Part shown: positions 1 to 6,993 of the stretch, piece after piece | Position numbering within the stretch: position 1 is the first letter of the stretch | How the letters are laid out: each line of letters begins with the position of its first letter | Assembly: GCA_030533035.1 (NCBI GenBank) | Contig: JAUNJW010000007.1 | Location: forward strand, 4,266 to 18,340 | Source of the DNA: Erysipelotrichaceae bacterium | GTDB lineage: Bacteria; Bacillota_I; Bacilli_A; Erysipelotrichales; Erysipelotrichaceae | Direction of reading: 5' to 3' | Length of the DNA: 14,075 bases | The notes under the pieces: model-generated | The model's input: only the letters and a program-made list of their open reading frames with translations | The model's database searches: none | What the model was told of the DNA's origin: nothing | Translations under genes and position numbers: made by a program

Positions 1-234
1 AGATACAGGATGCAGCTGGACAACACCGTGGGCGTCATTGACGCGGACTATTATGAAGCGGACAACGAAGGCCACATCATGTGCAAGCTGATCAATGATA
101 CCCGTGAAAACAAAACACTGGAAATCGAAGCCGGCAGGGGAATGGTGCAGGGCATCTTCCTGCCGTTCGGCATCACTGAGGATGATGAGGCTGATTCACA
201 GCGCACCGGCGGCTTCGGCAGCACGACAAAGTAG
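1..234 (+). CDS. dut: dUTP diphosphatase (dUTPase), C-terminal part, 5' truncated by the window
   Basis: dUTPase hydrolyses dUTP to dUMP and pyrophosphate, which keeps uracil out of DNA and supplies dUMP for thymidylate synthesis. Only the last 77 or so residues are visible, and the reading frame is open to base 1, so the true start lies upstream; the ATG at 10 is internal. The trimeric dUTPase signatures are present in order: the GVIDADYY stretch (motif III, uracil and sugar recognition), the RGMVQGIFLPF segment, and the glycine-rich C-terminal arm QRTGGFGST (motif V, which closes over the phosphates of the neighbouring subunit's substrate). The stop is followed after 14 nt by the methionine aminopeptidase gene with no terminator between, so the two are probably co-transcribed. 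The family call is strong. The exact subfamily cannot be judged without the N-terminal half. Confidence 0.93.
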   Translation, partial: RYRMQLDNTVGVIDADYYEADNEGHIMCKLINDTRENKTLEIEAGRGMVQGIFLPFGITEDDEADSQRTGGFGSTTK

Positions 235-248
235 AAAGCAGGACTTGT

Positions 249-1103
249 ATGGACGAAAAACTCTGGGCTGAAATAGATGAAAAAGAACCCATTCCCGAAC
301 ATATCCGGGAAAGGATGGAACAGCTGCGCGCCAGAAGGCGGACCGTTCCGGAAGACAGGCTGATCAAGCGGCCGACAATGATCGAAGGCATCCGCAAAGC
401 CGGCATTGTCAACACCGGCGTTCTCGATGAAGTCGCAAAACATATCAAAGCCGGCATGACCACCCAGCAGATCGACGACATCGTTGTCGAATACACGCAT
501 GCCCATGGCGGCATCTGCGCCCCGTACGGCTTTGAGGGATATCCCAAGAGCGTGTGCACTTCCATCAACGAGGAAGTCTGCCACGGCATTCCTTCCAAGC
601 TGAGAAAGATCCATGACGGCGATATTATCAATGTCGACGCGACGACAATCGTTGACGGCTATTACGCCGACGCTTCCCGCATGTTCATGATCGGCAATGT
701 TTCCGAACAGAGACGGAAGCTGGTCGAAGACACAAAGAAGTGTCTTGAGCTCGGCATCGCGGCAGCCCAGCCGTGGGCGCATATCGGCGACATCGGCTAT
801 GCCATCGCGAAGTTTGCCCACAAACAGGGCTACAGCGTTGTCCGTGAACTCGGCGGACACGGCGTCGGGTGCGATTTCCATGAAGATCCCTTCGTTGCCC
901 ATGTCGGCACAAAGGGGAAGGGCATGGTTCTGGTTCCGGGCATGGTCATCACGATTGAGCCGATGATCAATCTGGGCAAGGCAGGCGTGGTCATCGATCC
1001 CTACAATGACTGGACCATTTACACGGCCGACCGCAGGGACTCCGCCCAGTGGGAGCACACCATTCTCATCACCGAAACAGGAAATGAAATCCTGACATAC
1101 TGA
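249..1103 (+). CDS. map: Type I methionine aminopeptidase with N-terminal extension
   Basis: This cytoplasmic metalloenzyme removes the initiator methionine from nascent proteins after deformylation. The 284-residue product has the full dinuclear metal site, with spacing matching the E. coli enzyme: Asp130 and Asp141 (11 apart), His204 in GGHGVG (74 after the first Asp), Glu237 in TIEPM and Glu269 in QWEHT. The substrate-site His is at about 112 in INEEVCHGIP. About 33 residues precede the point where the E. coli protein begins. This extension (roughly residues 1-35) is charged, contains a PIPEHI segment, and has no CxxC or SEC-C zinc motif. The ATG at 249 is preceded by AGGA at 240-243. The gene lies 14 nt behind dut, and a strong terminator follows at once, so it ends its transcript. 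Family assignment is very secure; the role of the extension is unknown. Confidence 0.97.
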   Translation: MDEKLWAEIDEKEPIPEHIRERMEQLRARRRTVPEDRLIKRPTMIEGIRKAGIVNTGVLDEVAKHIKAGMTTQQIDDIVVEYTHAHGGICAPYGFEGYPKSVCTSINEEVCHGIPSKLRKIHDGDIINVDATTIVDGYYADASRMFMIGNVSEQRRKLVEDTKKCLELGIAAAQPWAHIGDIGYAIAKFAHKQGYSVVRELGGHGVGCDFHEDPFVAHVGTKGKGMVLVPGMVITIEPMINLGKAGVVIDPYNDWTIYTADRRDSAQWEHTILITETGNEILTY

Positions 1104-1111
1104 CTGATCAG

Positions 1112-1143
1112 GCAGCTGTGCAGATACAGCTGCTTTTTCTTTG
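1112..1143 (+). terminator. Rho-independent terminator after map
   Basis: A perfect 8-bp stem (GCAGCTGT at 1112-1119 with ACAGCTGC at 1126-1133) encloses a 6-nt loop and runs directly into a T-rich tail (TTTTTCTTT). It starts 8 nt after the map stop codon and ends the dut-map transcript. Confidence 0.9.
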
Positions 1144-1186
1144 TGCAGGGAGCCGGCCTTTTCCCGCTCACCCCGGCCTCATCATC

Positions 1187-1195
1187 TGCTACAAT
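1187..1195 (+). promoter_or_regulatory. Extended -10 promoter for the pyrophosphatase gene
   Basis: TGC-TACAAT is an extended -10 element (TGn plus a near-consensus -10 at 1190-1195). No good -35 box is seen at the usual 17-nt spacing (CTCACC at 1167-1172 matches weakly). The transcript would start near 1202, giving a leader of about 23 nt that contains GGAGA at 1213-1217, ahead of the ATG at 1225. Confidence 0.7.
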
Positions 1196-1224
1196 ATAGG
1201 CAGTAATCAATTGGAGAGTGAATC

Positions 1225-2859
1225 ATGGATAATCATATTTATGTAACCGGTCACAGACATCCGGACAGTGACGCCATCTGTTCGGCCCTGTCTTATACCA
1301 GTCTTCTCAACCGGACCGGCAAGCCGGCGATTGCCTGCCGCCAGGGTCCGCTGAATGAAGAAACGAAATTCATCCTCAAGCGCTTCGGCCTTGAAAACCC
1401 GCTGCTGCTGACTGACGCCAGAATCACCCTGGCTGAAATGGACCTGGACAAGCCGGCGATGATCCGTCCGGACGAAACCGTCCACCACGCCTGGCATGTG
1501 ATGCTGGAAAAGCAGAACCGTATCCTGTTTGTCGGCAATGAAGACAACACGCTCGCCGGCATCGTCACCACCAGCGACCTTTCCCGGGTCAGAATCCATC
1601 CGGACGCTGATCTGGCAACCCTGATGTCGACCGCTTCCCTGTCAAATATCGCCAGGACCGTCGGCGGCCGGATCGTGACAGCACCGGAAAACTTCCGCCA
1701 GAACGGTGTTGTCTACGTCATTACCCTCGATGAGCTGGAGGTCGGCAGATACAATCTCAAAGACAGCATCGCGCTGCTTTCCTCGGACGCCGAAAAACAG
1801 AGAATGATCATCGAAAGAGGCGTGAAGCTGATGGTCATCACCTGCGGCGTGGAGGTCAGTGAAAGCGTCATTGCCCTGGCAAAGGAAAAGGACTGCGCCA
1901 TCATCGCGACCCCGCATAACACGATGCACGTCGCCAGGGTCATCACCGAAAGCTATTCGGTTGACCAGGTTATGACAAAGGATGTCATGACATTCCAGGA
2001 CAGCGAATATATCGATGAAGTCGCGGCCAAGATGTTCAATTCGAGAGTCCGTTCTTTCCCGGTCATCAACAGCAAGGGGGAGATCGCCGGCGCGATTGCC
2101 CGCTACCATACCAGAAATTACCAGAAGAGAAAGATTGCCCTGACCGACCACAGCGCAGTCAACCAGTCGATCGGCCATCTCGATTCCGCCCAGATTGTGG
2201 CGATCGTTGACCACCACCACATCGGCAATGTCACGACTGATCTGCCGATCGAATACAGAAACCACAGATGCGGCTGCACCTGCACAATCGTCACAACCCT
2301 GTTCAAAGAAGCCGGGCTGGAACCTGAACCGCAGATTGCCGGCATCATGATGTCCGCCATCCTCTCGGATACGCTGAACTTCAAGTCGGCGACCACCACC
2401 CAGGAAGACAAGGACACCGTCGCCTATCTGGCAAAGATTGCCGGCATTGAGGATGTGCAGGCCTATGCCAGGGAGATGCTCGGGGCTTCCGTCGCGCTTA
2501 AGGATTCCTCACCGCATGAGATCCTCAACCGCGACCTCAAGAACTACGAAATCGGCAAATACAAGTTTGCCATCGGCCAGACCAACTACGGCCGCATTGA
2601 AGAGGTCCAGTCCATCCTGCCGGAATTCAAGGCAAATATGGAAAAGGAACAGGCCGAAAACAAGCTCGACCTCATGGTCATGCTGTTTACGGATGTCATG
2701 GGCGAAGGCTCCCAGTTCATCTATTACGGCCCGCTGTCCGAGATCATGAAGGATGTCATCGAGACACAGTTCGATGAGCATTCCGGCTTCGACCCGAAGA
2801 TCATCTCCAGAAAGCAGCAGCTCATGCCCAAGCTTTCCGAACTGATCAAGAATCTCTGA
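1225..2859 (+). CDS. ppaC: Family II (Mn/Co-dependent) inorganic pyrophosphatase with regulatory CBS-DRTGG-CBS insert
   Basis: The enzyme hydrolyses pyrophosphate to two phosphates in the cytoplasm, driving biosynthetic reactions forward. The 544-residue chain starts with the DHH-superfamily metal motif GHRHPDSDAI (His10, Asp14, Asp16) and carries the second motif DHHHIGN (from Asp329). It ends with the DHHA2 domain and the substrate-binding SRKQQ motif (Arg529, Lys530). A regulatory insert of about 230 residues lies between the first and second metal motifs. It consists of a CBS domain (about 70-125), a DRTGG-type domain (about 133-240) and a second CBS domain (about 241-298). In characterised CBS-PPases this insert binds AMP or ADP (inhibitory) and ATP or diadenosine polyphosphates (activating); DRTGG is associated with Ap4A binding. 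That regulation is inferred here from architecture alone. The gene is monocistronic, with its own promoter, a Shine-Dalgarno 7 nt before the ATG and a terminator. Confidence 0.96.
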   Translation: MDNHIYVTGHRHPDSDAICSALSYTSLLNRTGKPAIACRQGPLNEETKFILKRFGLENPLLLTDARITLAEMDLDKPAMIRPDETVHHAWHVMLEKQNRILFVGNEDNTLAGIVTTSDLSRVRIHPDADLATLMSTASLSNIARTVGGRIVTAPENFRQNGVVYVITLDELEVGRYNLKDSIALLSSDAEKQRMIIERGVKLMVITCGVEVSESVIALAKEKDCAIIATPHNTMHVARVITESYSVDQVMTKDVMTFQDSEYIDEVAAKMFNSRVRSFPVINSKGEIAGAIARYHTRNYQKRKIALTDHSAVNQSIGHLDSAQIVAIVDHHHIGNVTTDLPIEYRNHRCGCTCTIVTTLFKEAGLEPEPQIAGIMMSAILSDTLNFKSATTTQEDKDTVAYLAKIAGIEDVQAYAREMLGASVALKDSSPHEILNRDLKNYEIGKYKFAIGQTNYGRIEEVQSILPEFKANMEKEQAENKLDLMVMLFTDVMGEGSQFIYYGPLSEIMKDVIETQFDEHSGFDPKIISRKQQLMPKLSELIKNL

Positions 2860-2884
2860 TCCGTCAGAACATCTTAAAGAGAAG

Positions 2885-2910
2885 AGCCATCTCCGGATGG
2901 CTTTTCTGTT
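2885..2910 (+). terminator. Rho-independent terminator after ppaC
   Basis: A 7-bp stem, AGCCATC (2885-2891) with GATGGCT (2896-2902), has a TCCG tetraloop and is followed by TTTTCTGTT. It begins about 25 nt after the ppaC stop. Confidence 0.85.
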
Positions 2911-2939
2911 GAGAATGACGTAATGCGGCCGCCATATTT

Positions 2940-2948
2940 TGGTAGAAT
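2940..2948 (+). promoter_or_regulatory. Extended -10 promoter immediately upstream of the hydrolase operon
   Basis: TGG-TAGAAT (2940-2948) is an extended -10 element ending only 7 nt before the ATG at 2956. Transcription starting about 7 nt past the -10 would begin at or next to the A of that ATG, giving a leaderless message. No convincing -35 box lies at 16-18 nt spacing; TTGAGA at 2909-2914 is about 28 nt away. Confidence 0.6.
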
Positions 2949-2955
2949 TATTGTT

Positions 2956-4038
2956 ATGAAGAACATGAATATTGAAGATTACCTGCTGTGGCGGGGAGAC
3001 ATACCTTTTTCAAAAGATCCGTTCAATCTTGTCGACGCGGTCATTTTCTGCGAGCTTGCCTATGTGAACTTTGAACCGGCCGGACTGCTCGGCTGCGGCG
3101 AAAAGACAATGCCGCTGAAGGAAGCCGGCAGGATCATCATGGAGAAGGACGCCTATGAGCTGAAAACTCTCAACGGCGGCGAAGAAGAATTCTTCAATCT
3201 GGCCTGGCAGTCGGAACGGTTCGGCAATGTGCTGATCCGCTATTATGAAGAGATCTTTGAACCGGAGGAGGAAGCGCAGTTTTCCGCCGTCCATTTCCAG
3301 TACGGTTCCCACGAAACCTTTGTGGCGTTCCGGGGCACCGACGCCTCGATCGTCGGCTGGCGTGAGGATTTCATGATTTCCTTCACCCTGACCCAGTCCC
3401 AGAAATACGCCGCGGAATATCTGAGCAAAACCCTGAAGCCGGACATGGTCTACAGGGTCGGCGGCCACTCCAAGGGCGGCAACCTTGCGATGTATGCATT
3501 TGCCCATCTGCCTGAAGAAAAACAGGCAATGGTTGAGCAGGTTTACGTCATGGACGCCCCGGGCTTTGCGCCGGATGTGTTTGACCGCAGCCTGCTTGAA
3601 CCGCTGAATGACAAAACCACAAAGCTGATGCCGGAGTTCTGCATCATCTCAAGAATCTATGAAGTTGAGTTTGAAAACACGGTCATCATTGACTGCACCG
3701 GCATTTCCACCCAGCAGCATGACCTGATTACCTGGCTTGTTTACGGCCCCAGGATGCGGACAAAAGAAAAGACAAATATCATCTCTGACAAAATCATGGA
3801 AGTCATCATGCGCTGGGCTTCGCATGAGTCCATTGAAAACCGTGAGATTTTTGTCCGGGAAGTCTTTGACGCGATCGGTGCCTCCGGCGCCAGGGACATC
3901 ACGAAGATTTCCGCCCGCGGCTATATGAAGATTCTCGAGGCGCTCTCAAAAACTTCGGACCAGGCCAGGGATGTGCTGGCGGATCTTGGCAGAACGCTGC
4001 TTGGCGGCGAGCAGAAAGAAGGTGCGAAAGATGCTTGA
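2956..4038 (+). CDS. Mbeg1-like (DUF2974) alpha/beta-hydrolase family protein
   Basis: This is a predicted cytoplasmic serine hydrolase of the lipase-like Mbeg1/DUF2974 group; its substrate is unknown. The 360-residue chain begins with the family's typical N-terminus (NIEDYLLWRGDIPF, then DPFNLVDAVIFCELAYVNF). It has the strand FVAFRGTD and the nucleophile elbow GHSKGG with Ser172, then YVMDAPGF, a likely site of the catalytic acid. No signal peptide or membrane segment is visible. An in-frame ATG at 2923 would add 11 residues, but it lies upstream of the -10 box and does not match the family start. ATG 2956 has no Shine-Dalgarno, and ATG 2965 is an alternative. The 3' end overlaps rnz by 8 nt. 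Co-transcription with a lipid kinase would suit a lipid-related role, but that is only inference. Confidence 0.85.
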   Translation: MKNMNIEDYLLWRGDIPFSKDPFNLVDAVIFCELAYVNFEPAGLLGCGEKTMPLKEAGRIIMEKDAYELKTLNGGEEEFFNLAWQSERFGNVLIRYYEEIFEPEEEAQFSAVHFQYGSHETFVAFRGTDASIVGWREDFMISFTLTQSQKYAAEYLSKTLKPDMVYRVGGHSKGGNLAMYAFAHLPEEKQAMVEQVYVMDAPGFAPDVFDRSLLEPLNDKTTKLMPEFCIISRIYEVEFENTVIIDCTGISTQQHDLITWLVYGPRMRTKEKTNIISDKIMEVIMRWASHESIENREIFVREVFDAIGASGARDITKISARGYMKILEALSKTSDQARDVLADLGRTLLGGEQKEGAKDA

Positions 4039-4957
4039 TGTATGTCTGCTGGGAACCGGCGGAACCGTGCCTCTGCCCCAGCGCTGGCTGACGTCCTGCT
4101 GGTTGCAGTGTGAAGGCAGCGCCGTTCTGATCGACTGCGGGGAAGGAACCCAGATCGCCCTCCATGAGCAACGGATTTCCTGCAAGCATATCGACATGAT
4201 TTTCCTGACCCATTACCATGCCGACCATACCGCCGGCCTGCCCGGGCTTCTGCTGTCGATGGCCAAATCCGACCGCACCGAACCGGTAGTTGTTGCGGGA
4301 CCGAAAGGCATTGAGGATTTCCTGAAGGGTGTCATGTTGATTGCCAGATATGTTCCCTTTGAAATTTATTACAAAGAAATCACCAGCAGGGAAGAAACCT
4401 TTGAAGCCGGCAATATGTCATTCACAGCTTTCCAGCTGAAGCACTCCGTGCCATGCTACGGCTATGAAGTCAATGTCAGGCGGACAAGGCGCTTTGATCC
4501 TGAAAAGGCGGAAGCCCTCGGCATCCCCAGACGCTTATGGGGGACACTGCAGAAGGGGGAAAGCGCAGAATATGAAGGCCGGACCTTTGAGCCTGAAATG
4601 GTGCTTGGCGAAGAAAGAAAAGGAATCAAAATGGTCTACGCGACCGACACAAGACCATGCAATTCCCTGAAAGAACACGCAAAGAACGCTGACCTGCTGA
4701 TCACCGAAGGCATGTACGGGTGTAAGGACGGCCTGGAAAAGGCCGTGGCCAACAAGCACATGACCATGCAGGAGGCGGCGGCTCTTGCCAGAGATGCCGG
4801 CGTCCGTCAGCTCTGGCTCACCCATTTTTCCCCGAGCGAGCATAATGTCACCGAATACCGGAATGAAATCCGTGCAATCTTTGAGGATACCCTGATTTCA
4901 GATGACGGCCAGCGGACAGACCTGGCTTTCAGCCATGAGGAGAAAGACAATGATTAA
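4031..4957 (+). CDS. rnz: Ribonuclease Z (tRNA 3'-processing endonuclease)
   Basis: RNase Z cleaves the 3' trailer of tRNA precursors, mainly those lacking an encoded CCA. The 308-residue product is the usual length of the short bacterial form. It opens with the family start LDVCLLGTGGTVP. The metallo-beta-lactamase zinc motif THYHADH carries His61, His63, Asp65 and His66, two positions off the B. subtilis numbering. YATDTRP supplies the later metal Asp, TEGMYG follows, and LTHFSP holds the C-terminal His. The flexible-arm region lies near residues 150-185. The start was placed at ATG 4031, inside the end of the hydrolase gene, because it matches the family N-terminus and has GAAGG upstream. 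A frame extension back to 3971 encodes only overlap with the previous gene. It overlaps the next gene by 8 nt, so translation of the group is probably coupled. Confidence 0.95.
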   Translation: MLDVCLLGTGGTVPLPQRWLTSCWLQCEGSAVLIDCGEGTQIALHEQRISCKHIDMIFLTHYHADHTAGLPGLLLSMAKSDRTEPVVVAGPKGIEDFLKGVMLIARYVPFEIYYKEITSREETFEAGNMSFTAFQLKHSVPCYGYEVNVRRTRRFDPEKAEALGIPRRLWGTLQKGESAEYEGRTFEPEMVLGEERKGIKMVYATDTRPCNSLKEHAKNADLLITEGMYGCKDGLEKAVANKHMTMQEAAALARDAGVRQLWLTHFSPSEHNVTEYRNEIRAIFEDTLISDDGQRTDLAFSHEEKDND

Positions 4958-5903
4958 GGCAGTGATCAATCCGGCCGGCGCCAATGGCGGCACCCTGAAA
5001 ACATGGCAGAAAGCCCAGGCGCTTCTGAAGGAAAAGAAAGCGGACTGCGAAGTGTACTTTTCATCGCAGACTGAATCCATCGCGGACATTGTCAGAAAGC
5101 TCACCTCATCAGGTGAGGAAGTGACGCTGCTGCTGTTCGGCGGCGACGGCACAATGAATGAGGCGGTCAACGGCATTGCGGATTTTGAAAAGACAAAAGT
5201 CGGCTTTGTGCCGTGCGGCTCCGGCAATGACCTGGCCAAGGCGCTGGGTATTTCACGTGATCTGAATACAATCCTTGACAGTGTGATCGAAAACAGAACA
5301 GTCAGAGAACTGGATGTCGGTGAACTGACAGTCCATAAAAGCTATGACAGGGACGGAAAGCTGATTTCGGATGAGGATTTTACCAGACGATTCAATATCA
5401 GCTCAGGCATGGGCTTCGACGCGGAAATCTGCGCCCATGTGGAATCCTCGGAAACCAAGAAAGTCCTCAACGCCGTCCATCTGGGCAAACTGAGCTACAT
5501 TGCCCAGGCCCTCAGGGTGATTTTCCTGGCGCCGCGGGCGGATACGGAAATCACTCTGGACAATGAGAAGACAATCCGTCTGGAACAGCTGCTTTTTGCC
5601 TGCGCCATGAATTCCCGGTATGAAGGCGGCGGCTTCATGTTCGCCCCGGAAGCGGATCCCTGCGATGGGGTCCTGGATATTGTCGCGGCGGACCATCTGA
5701 GCCGTTTCGACTTCTTCCGGATGTTTCCCTATGCCTATACCGGCGCCCATGTGAAGTTTAAGGGCGTTTCGGTTGAAACCTGCCGGCAGGCGGATATCAG
5801 AACCGATATTCCCCTGTGGCTCCATACCGACGGCGAGGTCATCGGCCTGTCCGATGATATCACCCTGCGGATTTCCGGTCTGAAAATGAAGATGGCGGTC
5901 TGA
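4950..5903 (+). CDS. Diacylglycerol kinase-like lipid kinase (DgkB/YegS/BmrU family)
   Basis: This is a predicted soluble or peripheral membrane ATP-dependent lipid kinase. In Gram-positives the family member DgkB recycles diacylglycerol released by lipoteichoic acid synthesis to phosphatidic acid. The 317-residue chain has the DAGK catalytic signature: INPAGANGG near the N-terminus, the nucleotide loop FGGDGTMNEAVNG (GGDGT at residues 64-68), and PCGSGNDLAKALG (GSGND at 90-94). The C-terminal half adds NISSGMGFDAE and ends with a HTDGEV segment conserved in the family. The ATG at 4950 was chosen over an upstream in-frame start at 4902. It overlaps the rnz stop by 8 nt, has GAGGAG 7 nt upstream (4937-4942), and gives the standard MIKAVINP start. 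DgkB versus another YegS-type substrate specificity cannot be decided from sequence alone. Confidence 0.9.
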   Translation: MIKAVINPAGANGGTLKTWQKAQALLKEKKADCEVYFSSQTESIADIVRKLTSSGEEVTLLLFGGDGTMNEAVNGIADFEKTKVGFVPCGSGNDLAKALGISRDLNTILDSVIENRTVRELDVGELTVHKSYDRDGKLISDEDFTRRFNISSGMGFDAEICAHVESSETKKVLNAVHLGKLSYIAQALRVIFLAPRADTEITLDNEKTIRLEQLLFACAMNSRYEGGGFMFAPEADPCDGVLDIVAADHLSRFDFFRMFPYAYTGAHVKFKGVSVETCRQADIRTDIPLWLHTDGEVIGLSDDITLRISGLKMKMAV

Positions 5904-5904
5904 C

Positions 5905-6909
5905 ATGAGAATCACTGATTTCGGAATCCGCGCCGGCGAAGGAATCCCGGGAAAAAACAATCTCATTACAGATGTGGCCGGTGTGAAAGCCGGTCACTGC
6001 ACTATCGATGAAGGGAATGTGCATACCGGCGTGACTGTGGTCATTCCCTGTGACAATGTTTACAAAACAAAACCGGTGGCGGCTGTCCACGTGATCAACG
6101 GCTTCGGCAAGACAGCCGGGCTGATGCAGGCGGAGGAACTGGGAAACATTGAGTCTCCCATTGCCCTGACCAATACGCTCAGCGTCCATGCCGGCCTGGA
6201 AGGCCTGGTGCGTTATACGCTTGAAACAGACAAAGATGCCAGGACCTTCAATCCGGTCTGCGGCGAAACCAACGACTCCCGGATCAGTGACATCACGGCA
6301 ATGGCGGTGAGTGCGGAACATGTTCAGAAGGCAATCGAAAACGCCTCAGAAATGTTTGCAAGAGGCGCTGTCGGCGCCGGCAGGGGAACAGTCTGCTTCG
6401 GCCTCAAAGGCGGGATCGGCTCAGCTTCACGGCAGGTGGCAATCCGGGGGAAGACCTATACCCTGGGTGTTCTTGTCCAGTCGAATTTCGGCGCGATGAA
6501 AGACCTGACGATCAGCGGCGATCCCATCGGCAGAAGAATCGCGGCAAAGCTGAACGGTGAAAAGGAAGGGGACAGAGGATCCGTCATGATCATCCTGGCC
6601 ACAGATCTGCCGGTGGATTCCAGACAGCTTAAGCGCATCCTGAAAAGATGCGAAACCGGCCTGGTCCGCCTCGGCTCAAGGCTCGGCCACGGCTCCGGGG
6701 ACGTCGTGATCGGCTTCACCACAGCCAATGCAATGGGAAAAACGGAAGGGATCATCAGTCATGAAATCCTGCCGGAACATCTTCTCGAACAGCCGTTCCG
6801 GATGGCTGGCGAAGCGGTGGAGGAGGCGGTGCTTGATTCCATGATCAATGCGGAAGCCATGGAAGACCTTGAGGGCAGAACCGTTCACAGTCTCAGGGAA
6901 TTTCTTTAA
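5905..6909 (+). CDS. P1 family (S58, DmpA-like) self-processing aminopeptidase
   Basis: This is a predicted N-terminal nucleophile hydrolase of the DmpA/BapA group, which release N-terminal residues (L- or D-amino acid or beta-peptide substrates) after autocatalytic cleavage into two chains. The 334-residue sequence begins ITDFGIRAGEGIPGKNN and ITDVAGVKAGH, both typical of P1 peptidases. The putative cleavage site is Gly225-Ser226 in DRGSVMI, making Ser226 the new N-terminal nucleophile. Asn194 in QSNFG lies 32 residues earlier, the same spacing as Asn218 and Ser250 in Ochrobactrum DmpA. The following ATDLPV and the RLGHGSGDVVIGFTTAN segment complete the beta chain. No signal peptide is visible, so it is probably cytoplasmic. 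It starts 1 nt after the lipid kinase stop with a poor Shine-Dalgarno, implying translational coupling. It is the last gene of the operon. Physiological substrate is unknown. Confidence 0.92.
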   Translation: MRITDFGIRAGEGIPGKNNLITDVAGVKAGHCTIDEGNVHTGVTVVIPCDNVYKTKPVAAVHVINGFGKTAGLMQAEELGNIESPIALTNTLSVHAGLEGLVRYTLETDKDARTFNPVCGETNDSRISDITAMAVSAEHVQKAIENASEMFARGAVGAGRGTVCFGLKGGIGSASRQVAIRGKTYTLGVLVQSNFGAMKDLTISGDPIGRRIAAKLNGEKEGDRGSVMIILATDLPVDSRQLKRILKRCETGLVRLGSRLGHGSGDVVIGFTTANAMGKTEGIISHEILPEHLLEQPFRMAGEAVEEAVLDSMINAEAMEDLEGRTVHSLREFL

Positions 6910-6922
6910 GATTTTTACTCAG

Positions 6923-6950
6923 AGGAACCTGCGGGTTCCTTTTCCTGTGT
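6923..6950 (+). terminator. Rho-independent terminator of the hydrolase-rnz-kinase-peptidase operon
   Basis: A 7-bp stem, AGGAACC (6923-6929) with GGTTCCT (6934-6940), has a TGCG loop and a TTTCCTGTGT tail. It starts 13 nt after the peptidase stop. Confidence 0.88.
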
Positions 6951-6976
6951 ATGGATGGCGTCCGGTTCAGATGGTT

Positions 6977-6985
6977 TGATATAAT
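6977..6985 (+). promoter_or_regulatory. Extended -10 promoter of the GTPase-nuclease fusion gene
   Basis: TGA-TATAAT (6977-6985) is an extended -10 with a perfect -10 hexamer. It ends 8 nt before ATG 6994 and 5 nt before GTG 6991. Initiation about 7-8 nt downstream would give a message starting at or within a few bases of the start codon. No -35-like hexamer stands out at 17 nt spacing (GGCGTC), and no Shine-Dalgarno fits between. Confidence 0.7.
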
Positions 6986-6993
6986 TATTAGTG

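Noticed and set aside
51..1058. Long 335-codon open frame on the minus strand opposite map
   Set aside because: It lies wholly within a clearly conserved metalloenzyme gene, has no recognisable protein features, and is explained by codon bias of the + strand gene.
3971..4030. Possible 20-residue N-terminal extension of RNase Z
   Set aside because: It overlaps the hydrolase gene and does not match the conserved RNase Z start. ATG 4031 has a Shine-Dalgarno and the right N-terminus.
4902..4949. Possible 16-residue extension of the lipid kinase
   Set aside because: It overlaps the end of rnz and lacks family similarity. ATG 4950 follows GAGGAG at good spacing.
5100..5117. 7-bp perfect dyad (CTCACCT / AGGTGAG) with a 4-nt loop inside the lipid kinase gene
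   Set aside because: It lies within conserved coding sequence with no T-tract and no adjacent promoter; chance is the simplest explanation.
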